Below are positions 1 to 12,108 of a stretch of 64,000 nt of DNA, piece by piece; the first letter of the stretch is position 1, and each line of letters starts with the position of its first letter. The stretch is from Allacma fusca (taxonomy: Eukaryota > Arthropoda > Collembola > Symphypleona > Sminthuridae), in contig OX359245.1 of the NCBI GenBank assembly GCA_947179485.1, positions 78,355,067 to 78,419,066 of the forward strand, written 5' to 3'. Under the pieces are notes generated by a model. That model did no database searches. It had not been told where the DNA came from and saw only the letters and a list, made by a program, of their open reading frames with translations. A program made the translations under genes and the position numbers.

Positions 1-270
1 AGAAATCGTCAGTCAGAATTTCCTGGTGATAAAATGATGGATGAAGATGACGAAATGTTGAACTTCAACTCCTTCACAATTGAAGTTCAAATATTACTGG
101 AACGTGCTGCGTGTATGTCGACTCCAATCAATGAAGATTCTTCTTTGGATGATCCCCCTACTAGCAGTACAACTTTAGTACGTGAGAACACTGGAAATGA
201 ATCTAATGAAAATATTGAAATCGGAGTTCAGCCTGCTCCAGATTATCATACTAGTGCTTGTGAAGGATAG
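1..270 (+). CDS. Open reading frame entering from the left edge, unrecognised
   Basis: The frame is open from base 1 (no start seen in the window) to a TAG at 268-270. The product is acidic and rich in Ser, Thr, Asn and Glu (MMDEDDEMLNF near residue 12), with no membrane segment or motif I recognise. After the stop the same frame stays open again to a second TAG at 393-395, so this may be the decayed tail of a longer gene or transposon protein. The first in-frame ATG is at 34. I cannot name it and am not sure it is a gene. Confidence 0.22.
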   Translation, partial: RNRQSEFPGDKMMDEDDEMLNFNSFTIEVQILLERAACMSTPINEDSSLDDPPTSSTTLVRENTGNESNENIEIGVQPAPDYHTSACEG

Positions 271-991
271 CATCGCAAATCATGTCTATATTCAAGTACA
301 GAATCAGCTCAAACGGAAAGATTTAGATCAGTACTTCGTCAACCGCTCCCCAAAGTAGTAACAACGCGTATAGAAAATGGCGAACCTTGGCTCTAGAGAT
401 GTATCTATTTTGTATTTTAAAACCAAATTGCATATATTTCCCATACCTCTGGCTATTCAGATGATACTATTCACAGAATTTCACGAGTCTGCTCAAAATA
501 CCCAATTTATCCCCGATAGAAAATGTCATATTGGGCCACGCCCTGAAATGAAATACCCAAAATGCCGGGATTTGCACATCGACATACCCTAGGTATTTCA
601 TAGTCTGGGCAATAATAAGTAGTAGGTAGTGTATACGAAAATACAACCGACTACAATAATATACACATACATACATAGGGTATGCAAATTAATTGTGGAT
701 CTTTGCCAAGTACCGTGGTTAGGCTCCATATTCAAGTGTGGTACCGCTAACCACGTGCACTGCTGGCGCGAATCAAATTTCCTAGATTCTAATAATTTAG
801 AATAATACTGTAACATGACTTCATTGTCTTGGGCGGTCGGATAAATTTGTTTAATGGCAGCTAATGGAGCGTGTCAAATCCACAGGTTCAACAGGAAAAA
901 TAATCTTAGTGGTTTACGCGAAGACTCTCACCCAAGCTCCAACACGAACATCAATTGAAAACAAAGTACAGTAACTGTTCATAACAGTAAT
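271..991. other. Intergenic stretch, nothing clear
   Basis: The first 125 bases continue the open frame of the edge ORF after its stop. The rest is AT-rich with no convincing coding frame, RNA gene or paired repeat. It ends at the 8-bp target duplication of the next element (984-991). Confidence 0.5.
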
Positions 992-1656
992 TAGGGAATG
1001 TCGATTAAAAATGCCCTGCCATATATGCCTGCCAAGCTGAATATGCCCGCCAACGTGCCATATTTTTGGGCGTATTGACACATTAATAAAATGCCCTGAA
1101 TGTTATCTGAATTAATCAGAAGACTCGAGTGATAAATACGCCATCAACAAATCCTCCCCAGAACTTTGATTTGTATAACTTTCATCCTCTGTAGCAGTTG
1201 CTCCGCCTCCAGCGTAAATAAAATTTCTCGAATTTTCTGACCAGTGCTTCGAGATTGGCATAGTTTATTGCATTCCAAAAATTGTGTTATTTGTCCAGTA
1301 GTAACAATGGTTAGACGTTTTAAAAACTACAACTTCTACAAGTGTCTACTGACCAGATTTATTTACCTGTCTACTAATACCGTCGAGTAATCGTTTTTAG
1401 CTATAACGATTTGAGCGCTGTAGTGTCCAGTAAGAGCAAGTGGAAGTAGTAGTAGCGACCAATAACATCTGCAAAGGGTATTAGACCCGAAAATTTGAAC
1501 TGAATATGCCCAGGAATGAAAATTCGGAAAATGCCCTTGCCGAATATGGCCAAAATCTACGTATTTGACCAAAGTTGCGAATGCCCAGAATGCCAGGGCA
1601 TTTTGGGCAGGCATGATGCCCAATATGCCATGGAATTTTCAAATCGACAATCCCTA
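992..1656. mobile_element. Non-autonomous hAT-like element, word ATGCCC
   Basis: The element is 665 bp. The left end starts TAGGGAATGTCGATT and the right end, reversed, starts TAGGGATTGTCGATT (14 of 15 identical). It is flanked by an exact 8-bp duplication ACAGTAAT at 984-991 and 1657-1664. An 8-bp target duplication with TAG-type ends is typical of the hAT superfamily. Both sub-terminal parts repeat a short word (AATGCCC, TATGCC, TGCCCGCCA on the left; reading on toward GGGCA on the right). No transposase frame is visible, so it would depend on a transposase in trans. Confidence 0.85.
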
Positions 1657-1664
1657 ACAGTAAT

Positions 1665-2883
1665 AACCAGTCTACAAATTTTCGGATACTATCCCTTAAC
1701 TTTTAACACAAATCTTTAAATTTCCTAGAAAAGATACTTACGTGCCTTAGAGGAACGGACATATATGTCCGTAAATAGGACAAACTATACTTTGTCCTAT
1801 TTCTCCTGGTATAAATGTTCATAAATCATAGGATCACGTACATACAATGCACTGAGTATCAGAATATTAATACACAGAGTTCGTTACAAACAAATATATC
1901 TTAATCACCTAAAATGTAGCTACCACATGAGGAAATGAATCAGTACAAATTGGTTTTTTTCCCAACTCGAATTGCAAACAGGGAGGCTACTTTCCAGGTA
2001 TTGTGTAGTTTGCCTCTTGCTGCCTCTTATTGTTAGGCTTGAGAAATGTAATTTACATAACCGCAGCATGCGGAACCTCAGGTACAGCAACGACTCTCCA
2101 TCTAGCTCTGTGATTCCCTCACAATTTGTTTCTTACTAAAACTGAAAACAGCTTAGAAGCTTACAAGGAAAATGAGAAATTGGTTTCTGAATTTAGTCTC
2201 CACGTTTGCTGAGTTAATTTTGCAAATGCATGTATATACATACTCCTCGTTTCCGTACTTATGCGAGTTAGAAAGTAATTAGAAAATCAACGCAAATTAT
2301 TTTCATGATTTACTCTCTGTACTAGCACGGAAATGTAACTGCTGTATCACCTTGCCACTGGCTATTATCTAGGTATCACTGGATAAGATCGTATTTTGTA
2401 AAACATGTTACAGCAAATTGGGACCTCTTCACTGACATTGACTCTTGGATGAATCATTTATTATATGGGTAGGATGTAATCAACGATGAGATCATTAGAG
2501 TATTTGGAAAAGTTTATTTAATTAAAGTGGTTTCAAGTTAGCAACTCTGAAGTCTTCCGAAAACATTACAAAAAAAATAAATTAACCTGTTCAATGTGCG
2601 GAACGCGTTTTCAGTAATGTGATTGCGTCTGCAAATGGTCTTGTATGCTTTACATATGTGTCCTTGAAGCTCATTTTTTGTTGATATCTCGAAAGTTTTC
2701 CTATTGAAGCTGACGAATGCAAATAAAACAGTTGAAGTGTTCAATCATCCTAAAACATTCAGTTCTGGTCAAGCTGTCTAATGCAAAACGCGTCATTTCT
2801 TTCCAATACGGCTCTATCATTTGTTACGCCTTCAAATGGAGTCTCCATTTTCTGGTGAAAAGAAAATACCCCAGACTCTTCAC
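1665..2883. other. Upstream region of receptor A1
   Basis: No coding frame supported. Two small palindromic stretches are visible: GGACATATATGTCC near 1756-1769 and a TAGGACAAA...TTTGTCCTA hairpin near 1777-1800. The promoter of A1 should lie in the last few hundred bases, but I cannot place a TATA box or initiator with confidence. Confidence 0.4.
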
Positions 2884-5761
2884 ATGGAGATCAAACTCTT
2901 TCAGACCGCCAAACCTCTTCTTTATTTTCTTCGTTTTGCTGGATTTTATCCATTCAGTTTGGAGGGAAATGGGAGCACAACGTTCAAGTGCAGAAGCGTG
3001 GCGTTTCTCTGGTCCATTTCATATCTAGCTTTAGTTGTCTTTGGCGAAATTCTGTACATGATTGTATTTTACCCAAGGGTCACATACAAAATTGAAATGG
3101 GATTCACTGAACACTTTGCATACACACTTTTATCATATTCCACTTTATTTTACTTCATTTGTATTAAGGCACTTGTACTATTCAAATGTAACAAGAACAT
3201 ACTGTTTTGGAAAACAAACGCGCGGTTACTCACCGAATTTTCCCAACTTCATCCACGACTGGACATTTACTCTCCGGATTTCAAATATGGTCATTCTTTT
3301 GCTAAAATTCACAGTGAGATTATCAGGGACATAGCCTTGGGATCCGTCTACATGGTTTTATTCGTAACTTTGGCGAGCGTCATATCCATAAACAGTGAAC
3401 TAAACTGGAAATTTTCCAAATCCTTTGACATATTTGGGATTTCTGTGAGGATTCTAACGTTCCCTCAACAGTACATTTGGAATTCGAATTATATTGTATT
3501 CTTTTTATTTGTTTTGTTTCTAGGATTTTTTATTAAGGTTTATTGCACAATTTTAGAAGTACTTACTTTAGAAATCAAGGAGCTTGTTGAAGATCAGAAA
3601 CGAGCCAAGTTGAAGTTTGTTGGAAATGTTTACGCGAATTACCAAGGTTTCAATTTCATTGGGAAGGTACCGGACAATCAAAGAATAACGCTCCTTGAAG
3701 GATGCCTGAATGCGTATCTAATCGTCGAGGATTTAATTTTCGAATTCAGTCGGAATTTTAACAACGAATTGTTTATCATGTTTGGTCTATCTTTCCTTGT
3801 CATATTTAGCAGGGCGTTCTTTGTCATTTACCATGTCGTAACATCTGTTCCATCCTTTATCCTATACACGTTCGGCAAAATTGGAATATTTGCATGGCAA
3901 ATATTTTACATTTCAACATTAGCAACCAAATTGAGCAACCAAGCGAAAAGGATTCTGTTTTACCTCCAACGCATTGATTTTGACTGGGTGCCGATACCTG
4001 TACAAGCCAAGGTATTAAAGTATTTTGAATTTTGAGGTGTAAAATTAAATTATATGTATAATTAGTGCTGCGGACAAGTTCAAGTAATACTTGAGTTTTC
4101 AAGTCAAGTTCAAGTTCGGGTCAAGTTCAAGTAGGCCAATATTTTTACTTGAATCTTTCAGGTCAAGTTCAAGTACGTACTCGTCTTGACCATGACATTC
4201 TAAGACAAGTCAGGTTCAAGTACAAGTAAGAGAAATTTACTTGAATTTCAAGTCACGTTCAGGATCAAGTAATGGAAAGAAAAAACTTGACCATGAACTT
4301 GAGATTTCATGGTCAAGTTCAAGTAATTTTAGATTGCGTATGCCAGTCCGTTTTATAAAGGTCTTGTTTACCAGGCGTTGCTCATTGTTAGTTGTTGCAG
4401 CGGCGTCTCCATGAAATGAAAGAATTATCTTGGTAATTCATATTGTTGCTTAGAATTATTATTTTCAACTTGTGTAAATAAATTCCAATATAAATTGAGC
4501 TTGGATGGCTCTTTACAAAATAAGTAAATACTAGTTTATTAAATTTTAAATTAAGAGTACTGGTAATGCTCAAATAGGTAATTATATGTAGATATACATA
4601 TGTATACAAACATTAAATAAAACTTGACACCATGTAAAACTCGTCAGATATACAGTGAAAGTCCGTTGTAAGGGCTCAGCTGATAAGGAATGTATCAATA
4701 TCAGGGATGCATTTGTTTGACCCCAACTTTCATTTACACAATGCTTTAGACGTTTTGTATAAGGGAAATTCCTTTATAAATTATATACTCCCTTATTTCG
4801 AAGTTTTACTGTATTCAGAATGCGCTCAAATTGGTCCTCGAATGGTTTTAAATAAAAAGTAGCAGTAAAATTGTTTTCTGAGTGCGTTTTGGTTTTCAGT
4901 CTGAAGGAAATAATTTGTACCAGCAAGTTCGACAAGTTATTGCGGCTTGCGGCCATGTTTATTTTTTGTGATACTTAACTTGAATTATCAAGTTCAAGTC
5001 GCGTTCAAGTCATGGTCAAGTCAAGTTCAAGTCAAGTTTGGAAATTAAACTACTTGTTCAAGTTCGGGTCGTACAAAAGTTACTTGATTACTTGAACTTG
5101 ACAAGTCAAGTAATTACACGAACGCGAGTAATCAAGTTCAGGTTGTGCCTTGAAAATTACTTGAATTTTCGTGGTCAAGTCAAGTTCATGGTCAAGTTTT
5201 GAAATTACTTGACCCGATCGCAGCACTGTGTATAATTATGGATATGAATTTACATTTATAATTTCTGAAAATTGAAAAATTCTAACACTAATGAAAATTC
5301 TTTAAGATTAATGTAATAGCCACCAAGCTTTCTGGGGATTCTTTAACAGTTTCTCCGGGAAATTTCTTTAGTCTGGATCGGCGATTGTTGACAACGGTTT
5401 GTTCGAATATTCTTATACAGTGAATTTCCTATCAGTTGTTTCCATGGAATGACAATATACCTTCCAATACAATGGGAATGCACGAATATATATGCATGAA
5501 CTATACACTATTTTAATCATGCACACATAAATGTTCTTTTATGTAAGAGGAAACCACTATGTAGGAAACTTACTGTACGAAAGCACAAAAATTATGGTTA
5601 TTACGAAATCAAATTCTTGTTAGGGGATGGAGGGAGGGAAACTAAAACATTTTCTTTTTCAGATGTTTGCATCGATGACGACTTACTTGATCATACTGAT
5701 TCAATTTCGAGCCGAAGATAAAAGTTTAAGCACCGGAAACTGCTCATGTTCCGTTATTTAA
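2884..5761 (+). CDS. Gustatory-receptor-like 7TM chemoreceptor A1 (clade I)
   Basis: Predicted ligand-gated receptor/channel of the arthropod gustatory receptor family, in the plasma membrane of chemosensory neurons (family knowledge). Exons: 2884-4011, 5307-5396 and 5663-5761, all phase 0 with GT/AG junctions, giving about 438 aa. Hydrophobic segments lie near residues 38-62, 77-98, 147-167, 205-228, 294-318 and 322-345, and the seventh in the last exon with the signature TYLIILIQF at 413-421. Exon 2 reads LSGDSLTVSPGNFFSLD, the usual GR stretch before TM7. I chose ATG 2884 (MEIKLFQTAK) because it aligns with MENMLFKTAK of A2; an upstream in-frame ATG at 2836 is possible. Intron 1 (1.3 kb) carries a hAT-like insertion. 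The reading frame is intact. Its closest relative here is A2, 1.2 kb downstream. Confidence 0.9.
4063..5228. mobile_element. Non-autonomous hAT-like element in intron 1 of A1, word CAAGTT
   Basis: The element is 1166 bp, flanked by an exact 8-bp duplication TGTATAAT (4055-4062, 5229-5236). Ends are (T/C)AGTGCTGCGGACAAG and, reversed, CAGTGCTGCGATCGGG; the first base of the left end looks mutated from C to T. Sub-terminal DNA on both sides is a degenerate repetition of CAAGTTCAAGT / ACTTGAACTTGA. The middle is unique and contains a nested MITE (4653-4811). A second copy lies in the opposite orientation at 46177-47448. No transposase frame is seen. Confidence 0.9.
4653..4811. mobile_element. 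pogo/Tigger-like MITE nested in the hAT copy
   Basis: This is a 159-bp element with inverted ends CAGTGAAAGTCCGTTGTAA and, reversed, CAGTAAAACTTCGAAATAA, flanked by TA on each side (4651-4652, 4812-4813). CAGT ends with a TA target are typical of pogo-type Tc1/mariner elements. The same insertion, also 159 bp, sits in the second hAT copy (46588-46746), so it was in the hAT ancestor before that element spread. Confidence 0.75.
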
Positions 5762-7005
5762 TAATTGTCCGAGCCTTGCGTTAGTTGCGGCGAAGTTTTT
5801 TTTCGATCCGGTAAAGATGATTTCGTCGAAGTTTTAAAACTTCTGGATTGTAAATATGTATACGTATTTTCTTAGTGGGGAGGTTTCTGAACTAGAATAT
5901 AAAATTGCTGTAAAACATGTGCTACAAAACATATGTATCTGATGAATGATTCCAAATGAAACTGTGTATCGAAATTGTTGTATTCGATTAGTTGATACGT
6001 ACCCGTGGCCGTACTCGGTTTTATATATTATTTACGGTTTTTGTGTCACCATATTTGTTTTAAAATTAGATGCCAACAACTCCCGACTACAAACATGAAA
6101 AACGTTGACATTCCACTAGTATTTATTCGAATAAATATTGTAGCACCAAATAAATTTTTATCCAAACGTTTAACCAAGCATGACTTTACCTGTCATTATT
6201 CGATTGTATTAATTTGAATGGAATATGTGATGACTGAAAACCGGATTTTATGGTTGTACCTTCTCTAATCATGCGTTTTTATAATCATTTTTTACTCCTG
6301 TTTTCCGTTTTTTTGAAACGTGGTTTTTGATTATAATTGTTTCCACCAAATTCAAGTTGTTAAATTGATTATCTATACTTATCCTATGTCTTTCGTAAAC
6401 TTACAACTTGGGATGTTGTACACTGTATATACCCCTACATTGTAACGGCTGCAAACTAAAAGCATCTTCCTACAATGCATGCTTGTATACATATTATAAA
6501 TATATATACATATATCCATACATACCAGACAATCTTCAAGTGAATGGAGCAGCTTTTTTCTTTTTCATTACTTTTACCAGTACTTCATGTATGATTTCAT
6601 TGCCGGAGGGAATCACTGACTAGATGCATGATGCAAATATTTGCATAATTACAATTAGTAAAATTTTCTTTGCTTGAAAAAAATAAACGAAAATTATATA
6701 CATTTAGAAATATATTTGTTCTCACTTAAACTGAACCACATTTTTTGAACTGCGTTAATTTTATTGTTAAAAATACAAAAGATTTTTCATTAATTTGATT
6801 GTGTGTACAAACCGAAATTACTGAATTTCCTTTCGGATCTTATTCGATGTCAATATGCTTTTCGTATTTACGCTGATGAATGCAAAGTTAACCAGCGATC
6901 AGTTCTTCGAAGATTGCTTAGTATCAAAAGCGAGTTTCATTCTTTCCATTGCACACCAAATTGCCCGCTTTATATATACTGCAAGGACATCTACACTCCT
7001 TTCAC
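5762..7005. other. Intergenic DNA between A1 and A2
   Basis: AT-rich, no supported coding frame or paired repeat. The last ~150 bases before A2 resemble the equivalent bases before A1 at and around the start codon (TTCACATGGAAAAC against CTTCACATGGAGATC), as expected for a tandem duplicate. Confidence 0.4.
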
Positions 7006-8529
7006 ATGGAAAACATGCTCTTTAAAACCGCCAAACCTCTTCTTTATTTTCTTCGTTTTGCTGGATTTTATCCGTTTAGTTTGACGAAAACTGGAAGCGC
7101 TATATTCAAGTACAGAAGCATTGCATTCTTTTGGGCAATATTAAACCTCTCTTTGGTAATATTTGGGGAAATTCTGTACATATTTGTACTGCATTCCACG
7201 ATAAAAGATAAATTTCACATGGGAATAACTGAAAAAATTGCATTCACACTTTTATCATATTCCACTTTATTTTACTTCATTTGTATTAAGGCACTTGTAA
7301 TATTCAAATGTAACGTCAACATATTGTTTTGGGAGACGAACTCAAGGCTACTCACCAAATTTTCCCAACTTCATTCTCGGCTGGACTTTCACTCATCGGA
7401 TTTCAAATTTGGTCATAGTGTTGCTAAAATTCGCCGTGAGATTATAAGAGATGTTGTTTTGGGTTCTGGGTTTATGCTTTTCTCCTTAGTACTGGTTAGC
7501 ACCATAACCTTTAATGTTGAACTAAATTGGTATTCTTCCCAACCCGATCAATTTATTGGAATCCCGGTGTCGATTCTAACCTACATACAGACATACATTT
7601 GGAATTTGAATTTTAACACGTTGTTACTGCTCGCTCTGCTTTTAGGATTTTATGTTAAAATTTATTGCATGTTTTTGGATGTCATAACTTCAGAAATTAA
7701 AGGGATTATCGAAACTCAGAAACCAACCCAATTCAAGTTAATTCGTCATGTGTGTGAGTGTTGTCAAGGTTACAACGCTATTGTAAATGTATCGGACAGT
7801 GAATCGATAACACTACTGGAAGGATGCCTCAATGCGTATCTTATCATCGAGGATTTAGTGGCAGAATTCGGTCAACATTTTAACAACGAATTGTTTCTCA
7901 TGTTTGGTTTTTCCTTCCTTCTCATATTTAGTCGGGCGTTCTTTGTAATTTATAATATCGTGATATTCGTCCCGTCGTCCGTCTTGTACACGATCGGTAA
8001 AGTTTCAATTTTTGTGTGGCAGATATTTTATATATCATCGTTAACAGCGACTTTGAGCAACAAAGCAAAATTGATCTTGTTCTACCTCCAACGCGTTGAT
8101 TTTAATTGGGTTCCAGCCCCTGTACAAGCGAAGGTATAAATGATGAGCCTTATTATTACTTATAAAAATCATTTTAAAACTTGGTCATTTGTTTATCATT
8201 CATGGTAATTGTTTACACAGATCAATGTAATAGCAGTTAAGCTTTCTGGGGATCCTCTAACAGTTTCTCCTGGAAGTTTCTTTAATCTTGATCGGCGCCT
8301 GCTAATGACGGTTTGGACATAATTATCTAAAGATCATGCATATATACCTTATTACGGTCAGCAAATTCAAACACTAGAGAAGGAGTAATGGAACTCGGAA
8401 CTTTTTAATTTTCAGATGTTTGCATCCATGACGACGTATTTAATCATATTAATCCAATTTCACGTAGGGGATAGAAGTACTACCACTGGGAATTGTTCTT
8501 GCTGCGTTACTGAAATGTACTCCGCTTGA
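7006..8529 (+). CDS. Gustatory-receptor-like 7TM chemoreceptor A2 (clade I)
   Basis: Tandem paralogue of A1 with the same three-exon plan: 7006-8133, 8221-8310 and 8416-8529, phase 0 throughout, about 443 aa. The introns are short (87 and 105 bp), unlike A1 with its inserted transposon. Conserved blocks: AKPLLYFLRFAGFYPFSL near residues 9-26, LLSYSTLFYFICIKALV in TM2, NNELFLMFGFSFLLIFSRAFFVIY in TM5, and TYLIILIQF at 413-421 in the last exon. The C-terminal tail after the motif is longer than in the other clades and Cys-rich (NCSCCV), as in A1 (NCSCSV). A longer first exon from an ATG at 6949 is possible, but only ATG 7006 is shared with A1. Reading frame intact. Confidence 0.9.
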
Positions 8530-8590
8530 AATAATAACTGTATTTATATTCCATTTGAATCAGTACTTGCGGATGTACATATGTAAATAG

Positions 8591-9480
8591 TAGGGATGGC
8601 AAATACGATATTGGCGAGACGATAATATCGCAAATATCGCCAAATTTACTTGCGATACTGATGACGATAATTATCGTAAACATCATCGATAATATCGGTA
8701 TCGCGTTTATATCTGAATGTAGCTAATGGCAACAACTTGAAGGTACTTTAGTCAGCTCAGGAGACAAGGGATGTTTTAAGGTGCGCTCCCTGCTTAAACA
8801 TTTTATAATCAACTAGTGCCATTTTATTACGTATCGTAGCCTGCGCACATTCTCTCCATGATTTCATTCAGCTTTTCACATTGTAATTTTGTAATTCATG
8901 AGCCACGTTGTCTCCAGCCAAATCTTTACAGTCTAGGTGCATAAGGAATTTCTAATCGTAAAAATTGGAAGTGACATTTATTATTGATTTTAATTGCGTT
9001 TGCAATTCCCCTTGTGCCACATAATAATAATATATCTCACTCTCACAAAATCAATTCCAACCTAATCTGGAACTTCTTTAATAATAACTGATATCTTTGG
9101 GCGTGGGTTGCCGTGTAACTAATAAGTTATCAGTCTCTAGCTGGGTAATTGTAAATCCGAATTTGGATATTCTACACGTGTTAATTCAACAAGCTTAAAT
9201 TTCTGAAACTTTTGTTCTATCAGAAAATTAGCTATAAGGCATTTTTGGCCGGATTTATTAATCAACCATTGTTTGCATAATTTTTGATCGTAAATTAGTG
9301 ACACTGTCATCATGTCTTCAAAATAAATATCATTGGCTATTTTCACGTTCTTTGTGGTAGAATTCAAGTGTTAGTTGGAATATTGGCGATATATCGGCGA
9401 CATACGATATATCGCCATTTGCAATTTTACCGATACCGATATTTGCGATATGATTCAAGTGGCGATATTTGCCATCCCTA
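8591..9480. mobile_element. Non-autonomous hAT-like element, word CGATAT
   Basis: The element is 890 bp, with perfect 15-bp inverted ends TAGGGATGGCAAATA and an exact 8-bp duplication GTAAATAG (8583-8590, 9481-9488). The sub-terminal zones repeat CGATATTGGCGATAATATCG-like words; the middle is unique and AT-rich. A small minus-strand frame at 9137-9367 inside it has no recognisable motif. It lies just after the last exon of A2. Confidence 0.92.
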
Positions 9481-9901
9481 GTAAATAGTCAGATCAGTCT
9501 TTTCATGGTCTATAGCTTTCTGTTCTAGATTCAGATAGTGTTACTTGTAGCGCTGGCAAAAAAGGATGCCGTGTATGTACATATTATGCACTGATTTCAA
9601 ATCAACCATCACATTTTGGTTTTAATACATTCGTTATTAAAGTTTACTCATTAGATTTTTCTAGAGAACGTGTGATGACAAATGTATAAGTTATCATACA
9701 AATGCAATGTTATTTATTGTACCATTATAAAATGTGAATGCGGTGTGAGTGTGACACGCGCTTTTACGCAATAGTTCGCGTTAGTTTGTTTTATTATGCA
9801 GTTGTAGTTACTTTGATGAATGCATATAGATATATTTATACACATATTATATATAACTGATAGTGTTTTTTTGGAGTTAGGGCTCGATTATGTCTAAGAA
9901 G

Positions 9902-10652
9902 TAGAACATCTCGGGAGGTTAAAATTTGAGGGTTAGCTCGTTAAAAGCCCGGGCTTTGGGCAGTTACGGATAAAAAATATTTGACTTTACGGGCTGCAGG
10001 CGGGTACGGGTGTAAATGCATGTACATGAACTTAAATACTTTGGAAGAATTTCAAAGTTTGTAATTTCACCATATAAAACAAAGCACGACTTGTATCCTA
10101 CTAATAATTCACGTATTGGTAATAAGAATTCGGAATTGATCATTCCAATAAACTCAGGGAAATCATCAAAAGGGCTTACCAATACCGAAATTAAATCGTT
10201 AGTTAAAATTCAATGTAAACGAATTACATTACCGAAAATAGCCGGAAAATCTAAAGTTTGGAAAGCATTTAAACAGATATTGGTTGACCATATAGGTTTC
10301 TTGAAATTATGTGAAGTGAAATGAGTGCAGAAATATTTTTAGCAGGCAATCAGGCCAAGGAAGGACATCAACTCTGGTCAAACGTAATTATAGGAATTCT
10401 GCAGTTGAAGCAACCCAGCTATTAACAATTTCATTTTTAAAAAGTCGAAAATGTTAAATTGAACGAGCTAATTGATCTGGGATCAGGTAAGGACGTACAA
10501 GCTAAACTTGTATTTACGGGTGGGATACGGGCTTTATTAAATTTTGCTTGCCGGGCCGGGGTTTATCGTTGAATTTCAGTTTCGAATACGCGTAAGTATT
10601 TACTGGCCGCGGGCGGCCACGGGTCTAAAATATCCCACGGAGAGATGCTATA
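9902..10652. mobile_element. Non-autonomous hAT-like element, word GGGTACGGG
   Basis: The element is 751 bp with an exact 8-bp duplication CTAAGAAG (9894-9901, 10653-10660). Ends are TAGAACATCTCGGG and, reversed, TATAGCATCTCTCC, matching at 9 of the first 11 bases. Words such as CGGGCTTTGGGC, GGGTACGGG and CCGCGGGCGGCC fill the margins and make it more GC-rich than its surroundings. The interior is AT-rich and open on + from 10016 to 10324 (about 100 aa, Lys-rich), without a known motif. Confidence 0.85.
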
Positions 10653-10660
10653 CTAAGAAG

Positions 10661-12108
10661 TATGCAAGAAAGGTTGGCTTATCATTCTTCCATACAGTCA
10701 TTTGATTCATGTAATTAGGTATGGATGAGTTCATGCGGCATCTACCAGTTCATGGAAAAGATAACTAAAGGTAAACCACAAATCTGACTATACTTTAAAT
10801 TTACTTCGCACTTTAGTCTCGCTTCAGTCACTAGTCTTATACATATATACATATATGATGTCTAGCATTAGCACACTGTTCGACATTTAAGCAAGTATGG
10901 AATGGAAGGAATCTTCACAATATTCTGCAATTGGGTCATAATGACTCTAAGTTGTGAATTTATAAGAATAAAGGAGGTATATAGAAAACCCTGTAAGGTC
11001 CTCGGGGTATACCGGAGTATATGTATACTCTGCATTTATTTATTTTAATAATGTTAAGCAACATCAATTGCTATGTTACACTTTTGCATTATAAAAAGCC
11101 CGCCTAAAAATAGTGACCTTACATTACTGTAAAAAACGTTACGTGATGAAATTCGCTGATGTATGTAAGCGCTGGTATTACATACATATTCTGAATTAAT
11201 TGCATAAACAAACTGAAGGAGATGAAAAATTCATCACGTTTAAAATTGCGTAGCACTCCAAAAATAATTTCTTTCGAAATATAGACTTTGTAAATAGCAG
11301 GTATTCACCAAAATATGGTTTTCATTCTTCAAAATGTTGATTTTGGTACGCCAATATTCCTATATATACATGTATTCCATATTTATTCATATACATCGGT
11401 GTAAACAAAATACAGAGCATAGAAAATAATGTCAATCCACAAAGTTAACAGCTTCTGGTGCATTTCATAGAATTAAGGTCGATATGTTTTGATATTATTA
11501 AAAATAACTTGTAGGTTTGGGTTTTCCGTGTATATGTATACAATTGGATTAAAACTGGTTTCAAAACAAGTGCCATGTTGTCACTTTCAGGAACTAATTT
11601 TCAATCAATAAACTTGACCTTCATTTTATTTCCAGTTCGAATATTATATTCAATCAACACGTGCCAGCACTTTTACCACTTGTCTGGGCCACGGAATATA
11701 AAATTAAATTCCATTGTGCGTTAATTTGTCTCAACAACTGAGAAACCACTTATCTAACAACGTTTCTCATGCATTTTTAATGTCAAATTTGCCAATACGC
11801 TTGAGTCACAAAATGAAATTGGGTAAATAACGCAACAATGAAGGTTGGTTAGGAAAGTTAGCTTCTCCGGTCACTAATAATCATTCAAAGAAAAGTAATT
11901 GGAACAATTACTGGCTCCAGTCATGTATCTCATTAAAAAACTATTTCTGAATTCTTAAAAGGATTAATAATTGCAAGTAACGGAAATACTCCTGGTGCGT
12001 CTACAAAACTTATTGTTACTTGGAAAAACTACCATGTCAAATTTAAACTCTTACTTGAATAAATTTGGTAGACAAAATCTATTAAAGACTCAAAAATCAG
12101 ATCCCAAA
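10661..12108. promoter_or_regulatory. Intergenic DNA and upstream block of the broken receptor A3
   Basis: The first kilobase shows no coding frame. From about 11640 to 11830 it is homologous to the region upstream of A6 (21735-21920): both carry CACG(T/C)GCCAGC, a GGCCACGGAAT/GGCCACAGAAT stretch, CAACGTTTCTC-like and TTGCATTTTT words, then GAAATTGGGT. The shared block is therefore a duplicated 5' region, probably including clade II control sequence. It ends about 280 bases before the start codon. Confidence 0.45.

Noticed and set aside
1755-1800. Paired palindromes GGACATATATGTCC and TAGGACAAA/TTTGTCCTA as an operator
   Set aside because: Short AT-rich palindromes are expected by chance; no second copy near other receptor genes.
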